Positions 12,215-23,335 of a stretch of DNA of 64,000 nt are shown here, piece by piece. The DNA is from Raphanus sativus (Eukaryota > Streptophyta > Magnoliopsida > Brassicales > Brassicaceae), in the NCBI RefSeq assembly GCF_000801105.2, contig NC_079519.1:6136668-6200667 (forward strand). Direction: 5' to 3'. The notes beneath the pieces are model-generated. The model worked only from the letters and a program-made list of their open reading frames with translations. It was not told the origin of the DNA and made no database searches. A program made the translations under genes and the position numbers. Numbering within the stretch: the first letter of the stretch is position 1; each line of letters opens with the position of its first letter.

Positions 12215-14045
12215 CTAGTGATATTCCGGCTCTATGCGCCGGATTTGTATGTTTTTTTCTTACTTAAATTTATAATTTATTATATGGTCTTAGTAAAGAA
12301 AATATGTAAAATGAAAATATGTAAAAATAGCATAAGTAGTTGTTACTAATCGATTTAATAAAAATAGAATAAAAATTAATAGTCGTAAAAGAGTTTTTTT
12401 AGTTGGAATCTTAAATACTCGTGTCATAGACTGAGCTTTCTTTCAAAAAATGTTTAAAAGTGTTAAACCTGAGAAAGTTGATTAACGCATGTAGAAATAC
12501 CACCTCAGAAAGGAGATGATGCATAAGAAAACTGCTACTTTAAAAGTAAGCAATCATTAACTGGTAAACTGAAATAAGAAATCGGTATACCTTCCCATTA
12601 ATCAACAACATATCAAACCCAATATCTTTCTCCTTCCTTAACATTTCAAGCTTGCCAAAATTGTTGTAGCCTAGTTTGAACATCTCTACACTGATTTGTC
12701 TTTAACTCCGAGCAATGAAACTGGAAATTCGACAATGATTGAATTGGAAAAAGTAAAGGGAGTATCGTCCGAACTCTCACACCATCTATACATATACAAT
12801 GAAATTGAGAAAGCAGGAACTAAAGAAGCATTCAATAGGAGATTGTGGGATGAATGTGATTTTTGGATTTATTATATGAATGATTACGTTGATTGCGTTA
12901 AAGAAGGAGAATTGTAGAGGCTATATTCTCCATCGTCAACATCTAATACAAAAAAATCCTATAAACCAGTGTTTTGAAACCCGACCCGGACACTGAATCA
13001 GATGATTTACCGAATCACTGGATCATTGGATTAACCGCAGATGAATTGCGGGTTAATAAATAAATTAGTTTTATTATATAATAATATATTAGCTATGAAA
13101 ACAAATATATTTAAAAACTAAAGTTAAGAATTTTAAGTGTACATACAAAATATTAAGAAATAGTTTAGACTATTTAAAAAAATTGTAACATAAGAATTAT
13201 GACATCTAAAAAAATCAAGACATTTTCCAATCCAAAATAAACCAGAATTAAAATATTATTTTAATAAATTGTCAATAACAAAAATAAGCTAACACCAGAT
13301 CACATCAACTAATTTTGGTTTTCTCTAAATTTTAAAACTTACCAACAGTTTTTTTTTTCTAAATTTGCCACTTCGTCATTTTGGGGATATTTTTCAGTAA
13401 GAGCATTCTCTAATTTATTATAATCAATTTCGCCAGGTTTTTATTCTTCAACAATCCAAAATCTGTTTTGTAATTCATATGATCATACAATTTTATTTTT
13501 TTGATCTGTAAATTAAAAATGTAATGATTTGTATTAAATTAAATTAAATAAAAAAAAAATTACTCACCTTTCTTGCCAAAGTAAATTGTACTTAGCTCAA
13601 GCACAATCATGACTCACTTTTTTTGCAAACGTAAACTGTAGTGTAGAAGAAGAGGAAGACGACAATAAAAAAAGAAATTTCAAAATTTTAATTAGAAATT
13701 TAGAATATAAAAAATAATTTCAAAATATAACTTAAACTAAAAATAGTAAAAATAAAAATTATCTATTGGTTCAACCAGTGCTGCAATAAAACTCAAACTC
13801 GATTTCTATTGGATCACAGATTTATCAGTTCAATTATGGATCTGGGTCAAATTCAAAACACTCTTATAAACGCTTGGACATGTATCAAGAAAAGTTTAAC
13901 CTCCACTCCCTCATTTATTTCACAATTAATACCAAAATTCATTAAATTTAATTTGAGAAAATATTTTTATTATTAAAAAGAAAATACCACATGGATTTTT
14001 TTCCCCCAAGAAGATAAAAAAGTCTACTTTATTAGTATAGATAGA
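12215..14045 (-). mobile_element. Non-autonomous Helitron carrying a nested hAT element
   Basis: Read on the minus strand, the element ends in a GC hairpin (CCGGCGCATAGAGCCGG) followed by AATATCACTAG, the Helitron CTRR terminus next to a T. The opposite end near 14041-14045 reads TCTATACTAATAAAGTAG on the minus strand, a typical Brassicaceae Helitron 5' start. The 1.8 kb body has no helicase. It contains a hAT insertion at 12967-13863 and an unrecognised 73-codon open frame at 12696-12917 that might be a captured gene fragment. The exact 5' end could shift by a few bases. Confidence 0.65.
12967..13863. mobile_element. hAT-like non-autonomous element
   Basis: Terminal inverted repeats CAGTGTTTTGAA (left) and TTCAAAACACTC (right) bound 897 bp of AT-rich sequence. 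Flanks are the 8 bp near-identical duplications CTATAAAC (12959-12966) and TTATAAAC (13864-13871). An 8 bp duplication with CAGTG ends is typical of hAT transposons. No transposase remains. Confidence 0.75.
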
Positions 14046-14996
14046 TGATTTATTTTTTAACTCGGCAACATTTAGTAACTCCCTACACGCTTCCAATATA
14101 TTTGATTTTAATCGTCGGTAGACAACCCTATAAATGGTAGATGAAGTTGATGTAGCAAATTGTGGAAGCAAAACACAAGAGGGGGCATACTAGGAAAAAT
14201 ATAAAACGTAGATGCTGAAGGGTGATTTCATGTACGTAATCATTTAATTGGATCCTAACACAATTGTTCATATGAATAAAATAGCATTTACAGGTGCATA
14301 TATATATATATATTTCAGTTATACTGGAATCGCAATTTCCATCAAATTATCAAAATAGTTTAACACGAAGGAAATAAAACAAATTGTGAACGAATTGATT
14401 CCAAATGATTTTGGCTGCTTCATCCATTTCGTAGGACGTTTGTCCCTTGGTGTGCACTAAAAACTTACTTTGATTTTAATTTATGCTTAAACAGATTTCT
14501 GACTTATTCCTTGTTTGAAATAATATCCAACCAATAACCAGCCTAAAGTATTCAAATGAATAAAAGAGTATTTAACTTGAAAGATTTCTATAAATGGGAA
14601 GACACACATTGTTTAGAGAATATTAGTTGAACCAGAAATGGCAAAAACTACTATTCGATTATTTGCCATGTGTCTTCAACATTTTGACCTTTTTCCCTCT
14701 ACATATAGCTCCTCGAAAGTCCAAAGAGGCATTATATAAAAAATACTATTATATATGAATACGCTAAAGATGTAAGCATTCTGTTCAATAAGGGACTAGA
14801 TAAAACCATTGTTAGGTCCTATCTAGTAAACTTGTAAATATATTCTGAAATGATATCACTTTTTGGTAACCTTGCATGATTCATACGCAGAACTGATTGA
14901 GCAATTTTTCATATATAAAACATGCGCGAAAGATTTTAAATATGACGATTTCATGTATAGTGATATGATCACTTTTAAACTCCTTTTAATATGACA

Positions 14997-15616
14997 CTAG
15001 ATTTTGACCCGCGCTTTTGAAGCGCGGAATATTTTACGATAAAAAATTTCACTAATAACCTAACAAATATTTTGGTAATTTTTAAAGTGTGTGTATTTAA
15101 AATATTTTTGCATTTAAATCAATGTTTTTAAATTCAACCCGATTGTGATTATGTCCGTTAATCCGGATATCTGACAATTCAATTTTGGTTTTTAAAATAT
15201 TCATATTAAAAAAAATCACTAAACCTCGAGACTAACCGATTGAACTGATGGATGACTGATGGATGACCGATATGTAGTCTTATAATCCAAATTTTAAAGT
15301 TATTTATTTTGCAATTTATGAAATTATGACGTTTCTACAAAATTTTAAAGAGAAAATGATAGATATAAAATAACTAAGATTAATTATTGTATTGTCTGGA
15401 AACATTGATAGTATTATAAAAATATATATTGTTTGGAAACATTGATAATAGTATAAAAAATAAGTATATTGTTTGGAAACATGGATAGTATTATAAAGAA
15501 AGTAACATTAGTCATTTAATGTAGGTTTAACTATAAAGTATAAAGGTGTATTTAATTTAAAAACTTACAAAATAAATGTTAGGTCCAACAGAATGTTTCT
15601 GTTTTAATAAGATAGA
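14997..15616 (-). mobile_element. Short non-autonomous Helitron
   Basis: The plus-strand left end is CTAGATTTTGACCCGCGC with a perfect hairpin, CCGCGCTTTTGAAGCGCGG, so the Helitron 3' terminus lies on the minus strand. The other end near 15616 reads TCTATCTTATTAAAACAG on the minus strand, a Helitron-like 5' start. It contains the small tandem repeat at 15391-15500. Confidence 0.65.
15391..15500 (+). repeat. Three-copy minisatellite inside a Helitron
   Basis: Three imperfect copies of a 37-40 bp unit, each containing ATTGTTTGGAAACATTGATA or a close variant, start at about 15391, 15428 and 15468. Short tandem arrays are frequent inside Helitrons. Confidence 0.75.
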
Positions 15617-15716
15617 TGATATAGATGATTTAAAGATGCTAGGTCTGTGACTATAAGTAGAGATGTATACTTTGTAACATTTTATATATAGGTGGACAAG
15701 ATTTATTTATCTAATA

Positions 15717-15969
15717 CTCCATCCGTTTCAATGATCTATGTTTTAGAAAAAAATTGTTTCTAAAAAATTTATATTTTATATTTTCAATGTATGTAATAAT
15801 AGCAAATCGTAAACTTCAAAACATTAATTATGTTTACTGAATTTTGATTGGTTAAAATAATAGAAAATAACTAAATACGAAAAATAATGCATTTATTGTC
15901 AAAAATTTTAATATTTTTTTTTAAAAACGTGTAAATTCTAGAATATGCATTATTTTGAAACGGAAAGTG
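15717..15969. mobile_element. Stowaway-like MITE with TA target duplication
   Basis: The ends CTCCATCCGTTTCA and GAAACGGAAAGTG are the Stowaway inverted terminus, flanked on both sides by TA (15715-15716 and 15970-15971). The 253 bp AT-rich interior is non-coding. Confidence 0.8.
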
Positions 15970-17190
15970 TAGCATATAATCAAGGTGATTTTAACAATTT
16001 AAACTTGTTTAAACTGAAATATATGATGCCTCTTTGGACTATTAACGCTAAAATGTAATCAATTACTAATATACTATGTGATCCCTGAAATTAGGAATGT
16101 TATGCTGTAGTAAACTCGTTAGGTAATGGATTTCAATGACACGTTCCAAGATTCTTCATACAAAAATATATATTTGTACGTTTTAAAAATATTCATTATT
16201 GTATTTGAATAAAGAACAACTCATGCTATGGTCAACTATTAGGACATTATGCAATATTTAAATATAAACTGTACATCCCATAAAGCACTGTGCAGAAGAG
16301 AACGTGGTCAAATAAAACAGTGATTTGATTAGATCTTCTTAAATCATTTATGGGTTTACGATTACTATAATGAAGAACATTTTGGGTTCAATTAATCGTA
16401 ATTGATGTGTTTTTGTAAACTTCTGTGATGAGACTCTTAATCGTACACAAATATCGTGAAATAAAATTTTGTTTCTTAGTGATTAACCATGTAAACTATC
16501 TTGTAACGGTGCAATAAACCAATCAAATAACAGAAACCAGACATAAAATTGAGGAATGGTAGAGAGAAAATTAGTATACCTATGCGCAAGGATGATACGG
16601 ACAAATTGAAAAATGATCCAAATTTTTTGTTAAGCAAAAAAGAAAGATCTATAAAATTTCATAATGTAGTGAAATAATAGCTAGGCTAGGGTAAATAATA
16701 CTATAGGTGTTTGGTCTATCGTCTATGATCTGAATTGTTTGTTTTAAACGCTCATTTCGTTATTCTATTCCAAAAACTATGTTTTTTAACATAGATCTGA
16801 TTAGTAAAATTTCGATTATACAAACGTCACCGTGTACGTTAACAAACCAATTGAGAAAGAGAGCCCATTGAAGATCTCACGTGCATACTTGCCATTAAAT
16901 TATAGGGGATTGATCGGACGTAGATAACTTTGCCACGTGAACAAAAACCACAATACAGAAGACAGATTCCTCGAGATCTTAAAAGAAAAACAACTAAAGT
17001 GAGAGACCGACCAATGACAGTGCAAAACGCGCATCTTACGTGGACCCCTTCGTACAACTTGGCCATGTAAGTTACCGCTGATCTCGACCGTTCATTTGGC
17101 GGCTGCTTTTTCCGATCTGACACACAAATCTCAAATTGGGAAAATACAATAAAAGTATAAAACTATATCAACTAAATATCATCAAGTTAT

Positions 17191-17588
17191 TTCGCGGACT
17201 CGGGATGAAATCTCGGAATTGACCCGATGAAGCTCCTGTTGGTAAGAGTCAGGCGAATAAATTTGGTGGTGGTGGTAGTTTGGTCTCCGGTGTTCTCCGG
17301 CGAAATTCTTGCTTTCGTCGTCTCCGGCGGGTTTCTTCGATTGGACCACGATGTGGTGTGTACGAGACAGGTGTCTCATGTTTGGGTGGGCTTTCCTACG
17401 TGGTGTTTGACGCGTGCTTTGGTTAGATGCGTAGGTACGCAGTTAGGTTTGTGGGTTTGGGTTTTTGGACCTACGTTTTTTTAGTTTGCCCTTTGGTTTC
17501 GGGCTTTATTTGTTTGTTTGTGTATGTGTTTGTGTAATTGGGTCTTTCGTTTTGGGCTCAGACCTTAATAAATCAAATGGAAAAAAAA
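17191..17588 (+). mobile_element. Poly(A)-tailed retroposon with 14 bp target duplication
   Basis: A GC-richer segment of about 400 bp ends in AATAAATCAAATGG plus an A-run and is flanked by ATCATCAAGTTATT at 17177-17190 and 17589-17602. A poly(A) tail abutting a 14 bp duplication marks target-primed reverse transcription, so this is a 5'-truncated LINE, a SINE-like copy or a retroposed transcript. It shares features with the element at 18562-19385, including a TTTGTGTAATTGGG-like motif near the tail, suggesting one family. Confidence 0.8.
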
Positions 17589-17616
17589 ATCATCAAGTTA
17601 TTGATTATATAAAATT

Positions 17617-18223
17617 ATACAGCAGTATTTGTAGGGATAAACAAAATATCCGTGAAATTTGATTCAATCATTTATTCGTTTCGATTTGATTTTGATCCAA
17701 AAAATCTGGATATCCGTAAATTTACGAATCGAAACAAATATTAAAATTTAATATCCGTCAAATAAGAAGCAAATCACAAATACTCATTTAAAAAATGGAA
17801 ATATGATCCGATCTATAATGTACATATTCATATTTATGTATATATAATTTATATCTCTATATAAATTTTTAATTATCTTATCCACTAAATTAATTATTTG
17901 GTCATTAAATTTTAAAGTATGTATTTTTTAAAATAATTTATAGTGAAATATAATTATTTTATTTTAAAACTTTCCTTTTTAACATTTTCAAAAAATGAAA
18001 GTTTTAATATTTTTACGGATCTACATATCGAATAGGATATCCGGTAAAATATATTGATTTTTCTGAATATCCGTAATATCGAATATCCAAAGAGATTACA
18101 GATCGAATCGAATTAAAAATTGATTATTTGTAAGGAAGAGATCGGATCACGGATATTCTTAAAATTTTGAATAGGCGTTCGATGCCCTCTTCTAAATATT
18201 TAAACTAAAAAATACAGCAGTAT
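17617..18223. mobile_element. Uncharacterised insertion flanked by a 12 bp direct repeat
   Basis: ATACAGCAGTAT occurs at 17617-17628 and 18212-18223. Between them lies about 580 bp of AT-rich sequence with scattered ATATCCG motifs in both orientations near its ends. A related ATATCC-rich stretch is seen at 46450-46600. The class is unclear: hAT-like by the AGGGCATCGAACGCC-type right end, or a retroposon by the A-rich right edge. Confidence 0.45.
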
Positions 18224-18561
18224 AAGTAACCTATATGTTTTAGTAATATTTTAATAAGGATGTTGAAAATTTTGTTATGCGAGGCAGGCATCGTATTCTC
18301 CCAGAAAATGTCAACTTCGTGTATTATTATTTTAAAATTAAATGGATAAAGTCATTTTCCTGGCTTTCAGAAACAATTATTTCTGTATTTCATAATTTAT
18401 CGGTGTTCACCATGCATCATTATTATGTCGTAATCATATCAGTCACGGAATCATTCTTTTCATTTCTTTCACACATTTACAAATTTGTACTCTCCCTATT
18501 CCTCCTCCGCTCCTCGTTTTGAGTTTTTTCTTCTTCTACAAAGGTGTGACTGAATATACAT

Positions 18562-19385
18562 TTTTTTTTCCGTCAATTGTTATTATATTATAGGACAAGA
18601 CCCAAAAATGAGTCCAGTCCAAACCGAAACAAAAAGCCAAACCGGCCCAATTACAAAGAAACCGAAAGCCCGACATAAGGGCATCTGAAACGGGCCTAAC
18701 ACCGAAGCCCGAAACCACACGACGTCTTCCAAACGCCACACGTCCACATATCATCACCCACGCGTCCACGTGCTAACCACCACCGATCACACGAGCCACG
18801 CGTCATCCATCTACACCATCAACAACCAAAGGCCGAGATCTTCGCCGGAGAAAAACGAAACGGCAAGTGTTTTGTCGGAGCACGCCGTTGACAAATCACT
18901 GCGCCCACTTTATCACCAAAACTTTCACCGGAATCTCATCCGGGAATCACGTCGCTCACTAGACCCACATTTCCAGCAGAATCAATCTTCAATCATCCCT
19001 CAGACAACGAGAATCGAGACCAAAGGAGGTGAGTCAATTGCGAAGGGGAAGAAACGAAACGTCAGTCACCAAAACCGGAATAAACCCGGTGCAAAACCGC
19101 CGTCAAAACCGAGAAGGCATGACACGGAATCAGAAGCCGGCGAAGCGGCGGTAAAGAAGCTGCCGCAACCCAGAAGCAAAAGCCAGCCGTTCGTCGTCGG
19201 AGTTGAAGACGAGAACGCCAGAACCAGCTACCAGTCAGATAAGCCTTAGCCGGAGTACAAAACCCAGGAACTCTCTCATCCTCAACCGATTTCCCCTCTC
19301 TGAAAGATTTAAAATTGGTAAAAGATGCAGAAAAATCGAGAAAGAAAACCTCTCTCTAAGAGAGGAGAGAGAACCCAACTTTTTT
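18562..19385 (-). mobile_element. Poly(A)-tailed retroposon with 17 bp target duplication
   Basis: TGTGACTGAATATACAT is repeated exactly at 18545-18561 and 19386-19402. The enclosed 824 bp starts with a T-run on the plus strand, i.e. a poly(A) tail on the minus strand after TAACAATTGACGG. The body is GC-rich for this region, with CCGGCG and ACGTGG motifs like the 5' leader of a LINE or a retroposed host transcript. The 159-codon open frame on the plus strand (18770-19249) is antisense to the insert and is not called. Confidence 0.85.
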
Positions 19386-20869
19386 TGTGACTGAATATAC
19401 ATAGTTACATACTAAAGTAAATATTTACTCTAAATTCAGTTTTTATTCTCTTTCCAACTTTTTCTGTCAATCAGGTGAAAAAGGTATTCAGCCAATTTAC
19501 TCTAAAAATGAATGAAACCAGAGTAAATTTTCCTTTTTCCACTTTAGAGAAGTGGGAAGGTTTTCTCATTTTTTTTTAAATTTAGTTTTTCTCGTTTCTG
19601 CTTTATTTTTCTGCCATTTTACTTTACTACTAGTTGTTTCGTCCACGCAAACGGGCCAAAATATTTTATATTTACTTACTAATACATGTATTATTAGTAA
19701 TTAAAAGACTATAATGATAAATTATTATTTTTATTTTCATTTGAAATTTTTTACATATTAGTTATAATTTGTTAAAATTTTCTTTGTACACTATATTTAT
19801 TATATAGAAATAAATCTTAAAATTCACTCAAATATTATCTTTTCAATGATATAAAACTTATTATTTTCAGCTTATTTATATATTTTATTCATTAAGGATA
19901 TAAACGATATTAACGACTCTAACTTTTGACTTGAGAACTCCATTGCAAAAAAAAAACACTTCACAAATAATAATATAGACTAATCAATCACACTCAAATA
20001 TTGTTTTTTAGTTTTTTATTTAATTTTATCAGTACAAATAATAAATGATAGTACTACTTTAAATGATGTTAACTGGAATATTTAAATTTTACTATTGGCT
20101 CATAATTATGAGAGATGTTTTAGTGAGAGAAACTAACATACTTTTCAACATAAATTTATTCATTTTTAATTTGTATAGAAATTTCATAGAATTATTTCAT
20201 TAGAAACAGAGCAAACATATGACCAAATCAATCAAACTTTACACTACAGATTTTTTTTTTAACATTTGGTACATCATTATATAATTTATATTACAAATGA
20301 TGATAAACTACCTACAACATATGCGAAATTTATGACAATTTTACAGATAATTTCATAAACTCTTTTGTAACACTTGGATTAACAGATAGTTTTGCATGCA
20401 TAACATATTTGATGGACATGCTTTCTCCGTATCATACAACCACAACGAACGGTTCTCACTGAACTTTCGATAAGTTTGCATTCTATAATTTGCAAAAAAA
20501 TTGCACTCTAGAAATTGGACCTCAGACATGGAGTAAAAGTTTTTAAACCTTAGTCATTAGGCCATTGTGCTTCCACTTGCACTACATATTTATAACTATA
20601 ACTACGCATTTATTAAAAAAACATATGGGATAGACGGTGTAATTGTTTGGTTGAAGTAGAGTAAATTAAATTATAATAATAATTTATTTTCAGTTACTTT
20701 ATTTTCTACTAATCATGAAAATAAATATTATTATTTTAGTTTTACTTTTACTCAGTGTTTCTTTGTCTTTTCTTGATTGAGAGTCAAAGTTCTACTGTTA
20801 TTTGGAGTTGAGCATACAATGAAAAATATAATTAAATAAAATATTTCAGTTTACCCCGAGAAGAGAACA

Positions 20870-21510
20870 TTGAAGAGAGAAATTAGAAAGGAGCGAGAAG
20901 TAGATTGGGTTTTCCTTTTCCTGGCCGACGATAGTGGTTCCGTTAGTCACGTCGTCGGTCGGGATCTTTGTTGTTCGTTTCCCTTTTGTTTTCTCGGGTT
21001 ATCTTTCCTTTGTTTCCGTCGGCGCATCGTCTTTCTGATGGCTGGTCGGCTCGAACGACCGCTGTGGCTCCTGTTCAGACAAAGGAGGACGGTTGGCTAA
21101 AGTCTCCGCATTGCCATACTCTTCGGTCGACGGCGGCCCTAGTTTTCCTTGCGGCTCTTAATTTTAAGTTTTTATTTTCCTCTTATCTCGTTTTCGTTTT
21201 TTTACGGTTCGTTCTGGTTGTTTGGTTAAGCTTACGTCGTGGACGGTGGAGGCTTTCCGGTGTAAGGCTTGTCGAGAGTGGTGAAGCTTCATCTTGGGTC
21301 TGTAGTAATGGATTGAGGGTGAGATCTCGCTAGGGCGATTGATTCTCGCTGGTATTTGAGCCCCCGGCATGGAGTTAGATGGAGATTTTGAACTCCGGTG
21401 TGGTCCGGCGATCCGTATATCTGGTCGTCGAAGAAGACTAGAAGCGTTTGGTGGTCCGGCGAGCCGCAAGGAAAACCAGAAGCGGCGTCTCTATACACGT
21501 AGTCGAAATC
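20870..21510 (+). other. GC-richer island of unknown origin
   Basis: About 640 bp stands out from its AT-rich surroundings, with repeated TCCGGCGA-type and GTCGTCGG phrases similar in style to the two retroposons at 17.2 and 18.6 kb. No long coding frame, tail or flanking duplication was found. It may be a fragment of the same retroposon family (a 5' leader) or a decayed gene. Confidence 0.35.
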
Positions 21511-21740
21511 TATCATATATATATCTAAAAATTCACAAACAACTCTAAATTTTACATTGAGAGTTTAATATTAATTAAAAAATTTTCTGTTACAAAAACA
21601 AAACTAAAAAATATTGCAAAAATAATAACAAAATTGTTACCAGAAAGATCTTGTCGGATTGAATCTATTTGTGTCGATTTTATTAGGCCCAGGTCTATTC
21701 GGATCGGTTCTTTTTGGTTTCAATTCTTTCAAGTAGAAGA

Positions 21741-21960
21741 GTTTTGGACCCAACAAATATTTGTAAATTTTCGGTTTGGTTTTGGACCGAATATTTTCGG
21801 ATCAGTTCCAATCCAAGTTTTTGAATCCGGCTAAAATGTCAAGATTAGGTCTAGATATTTTAGCCGGATTCAAAAACTTGGATCGAAACTGATCCGAAAA
21901 TATTCGGTCCAAAACCATACCGAAAGTTTACAAATATAAAATTTTGGGTATTGGGTCCAG
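21741..21960. repeat. Foldback repeat with arms of about 95 bp
   Basis: The left arm 21741-21837 and right arm 21857-21960 are reverse complements at high identity (about 90% in the inner 76 bases) around a 19-base loop. The arms contain TTTTGGACCGAATATTTTCG and its complement. A transcript would form a long double-stranded stem. Confidence 0.75.
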
Positions 21961-22005
21961 ATATTTAGCCTCTGAATAGTATATGAAATATCCAAACTCC
22001 ATTTG

Positions 22006-22333
22006 AAAATTCCTTAAAAATACACATACTAAATTAACTTTGCTGAAAAAATACACGAACTTTTTAGGCTTCCCGAAAAATACACGAACTAATTTTGGTT
22101 GTCCATAAAATACATGAACTTTTTAATCAGAGTTAACGGCGTCTAACGGCGTCTTACTATTCTGTTAGTCACTGTTTATACCGTTAAAATCGAGGTGTGA
22201 AACCTTCAAAATTCAAAAGTTCGTGTATTTTATGGACAATCAAAATTAGTTTGTGTATTTTTTGGGAAGCCAAAAAAGTTTGTGTATTTTTTCAGTAAAA
22301 GAAATTTAGTCTGTGTATTTTTAAGGAATTTTT
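22006..22333. mobile_element. Foldback MITE with TIRs of about 122 bp
   Basis: The left arm 22006-22127 and right arm 22211-22333 are long inverted repeats beginning AAAATTCCTTAAAAATACAC, with internal repeats of AAAATACACGAACT. The 83 bp spacer includes GTTAACGGCGTCTAACGGCG. The element is non-coding; no clean target duplication was found, so the class (Mutator-type foldback or other) is open. Confidence 0.75.
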
Positions 22334-23060
22334 CCTTGTTGTAATGGGCTCATTCTTTTTTAATATCAAAACCATTGACGAAAAAAAAATTCATTTTACC
22401 CTCATTTATTATAGTTTAATTTTATATGCCTCTTCAATAGTCTATATAATTTTCACCTTATAACTCCAAAGTGTTCTCAATCAAACTCTAATTATGAAAA
22501 ACCATCCTTTGTAATATAGCTTCTTTAGACGGAAAGTATTTTTTAACTGCCAAGTATTATGCATGAATGTAACTTTGCAAGGTGACAAAAGAAGTATGAA
22601 AGAAAGAGAATCCAATCTTTAATTTCTGTAATGAGCAAAAAGACAGGATCCCCCAAAAATATAATTTCTCAAGAACAAAACTATAAGAGCCCAAATCATC
22701 TCCTCCCTTTCTCTACATATTTCTTCTTCTCTTTTTCTTTTTACTAGAAAGATTTTAGAAACTAGTTTTCTTTCTATTTAAGGGTTCATTTGCTTCTTCT
22801 TGCACGCTATTAGTTTTCCCAATTGGGTAAGCTCCAAGGTAGCTTCTTCAATAGTATTATTATTATTTTCATTTTCTGTAGCCGAATGTTTATTTTCCCG
22901 AGAAATATTATCCACACCCAGATCTTTAAATCTCAACTCTGAGTCTCTGATACTCTTATAAACCTACTTACTCATGCTTTAGTTCCACCAAATCTGGAAA
23001 ACCAATAGATTTATTCTGCAGAATCTCAGAGCTATACCCAGATCTTGCCTAGATTTTACC

Positions 23061-23205
23061 ATGGATTCTCTCAATTCTTTTCCAAAAGGTTGAAACTTTT
23101 CTAGATTCCTTGAAGTGGGTCTAAGCAATGCGTCAAAGATATTCTGATGATTTCTCTAATCAAAATAAAAACGAAGTATCATTTTTGACATTGTTATTCC
23201 TTTGA
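23061..23205 (+). promoter_or_regulatory. Upstream open reading frames in the MYB leader
   Basis: Two short ATG-initiated frames precede the MYB start: 23061-23093 (10 codons, in ACCATGG context) and 23128-23205 (25 codons). If both lie in the mature leader they would dampen translation. The transcription start and any leader intron are unknown. Confidence 0.4.
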
Positions 23206-23335
23206 TTCACTTATCTCTTCAAACCCAAGAACTCTGACTCTCTTTCTCCGGTTGAATTAACTCTGTCGGTATGTTTTGTTTTAACAAATCCTAAGAAGAA
23301 AAAAAAACAGAGCTAGGTTTTACCTTTTTTCGGAC

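Larger units (their letters stand above)
11371..23335. other. 12 kb transposon-rich spacer without a recognisable host gene
   Basis: Between the laccase and the MYB gene I find no supported gene. Elements identified: a scar at 11489-11533, a Helitron with a nested hAT at 12215-14045, a Helitron at 14997-15616, a Stowaway at 15717-15969, retroposons at 17191-17588 and 18562-19385, a repeat-flanked segment at 17617-18223, a GC-richer island at about 20870-21510, and foldbacks at 21741-21960 and 22006-22333. The stretches 14046-14996, 15970-16830 and 19403-20860 are AT-rich with nothing recognisable. The stretch 16830-17130 is less AT-rich with an open frame I cannot identify. 22700-23335 is probably the MYB promoter and leader. 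Confidence 0.65.

Noticed and set aside
16839..17123. 94-codon minus-strand frame in a less AT-rich stretch
   Set aside because: No recognisable domain, splice context or neighbour support; left as non-coding.
18770..19249. 159-codon open frame on the plus strand
   Set aside because: It lies inside a minus-strand retroposon (exact flanking duplication, poly-T at its left edge) and has low-complexity basic composition; an antisense artefact.
19629..19665. Possible Helitron 3' end (CTAGTTGTTTCGTCCACGC)
   Set aside because: The hairpin needs a bulge and no matching 5' end was found.
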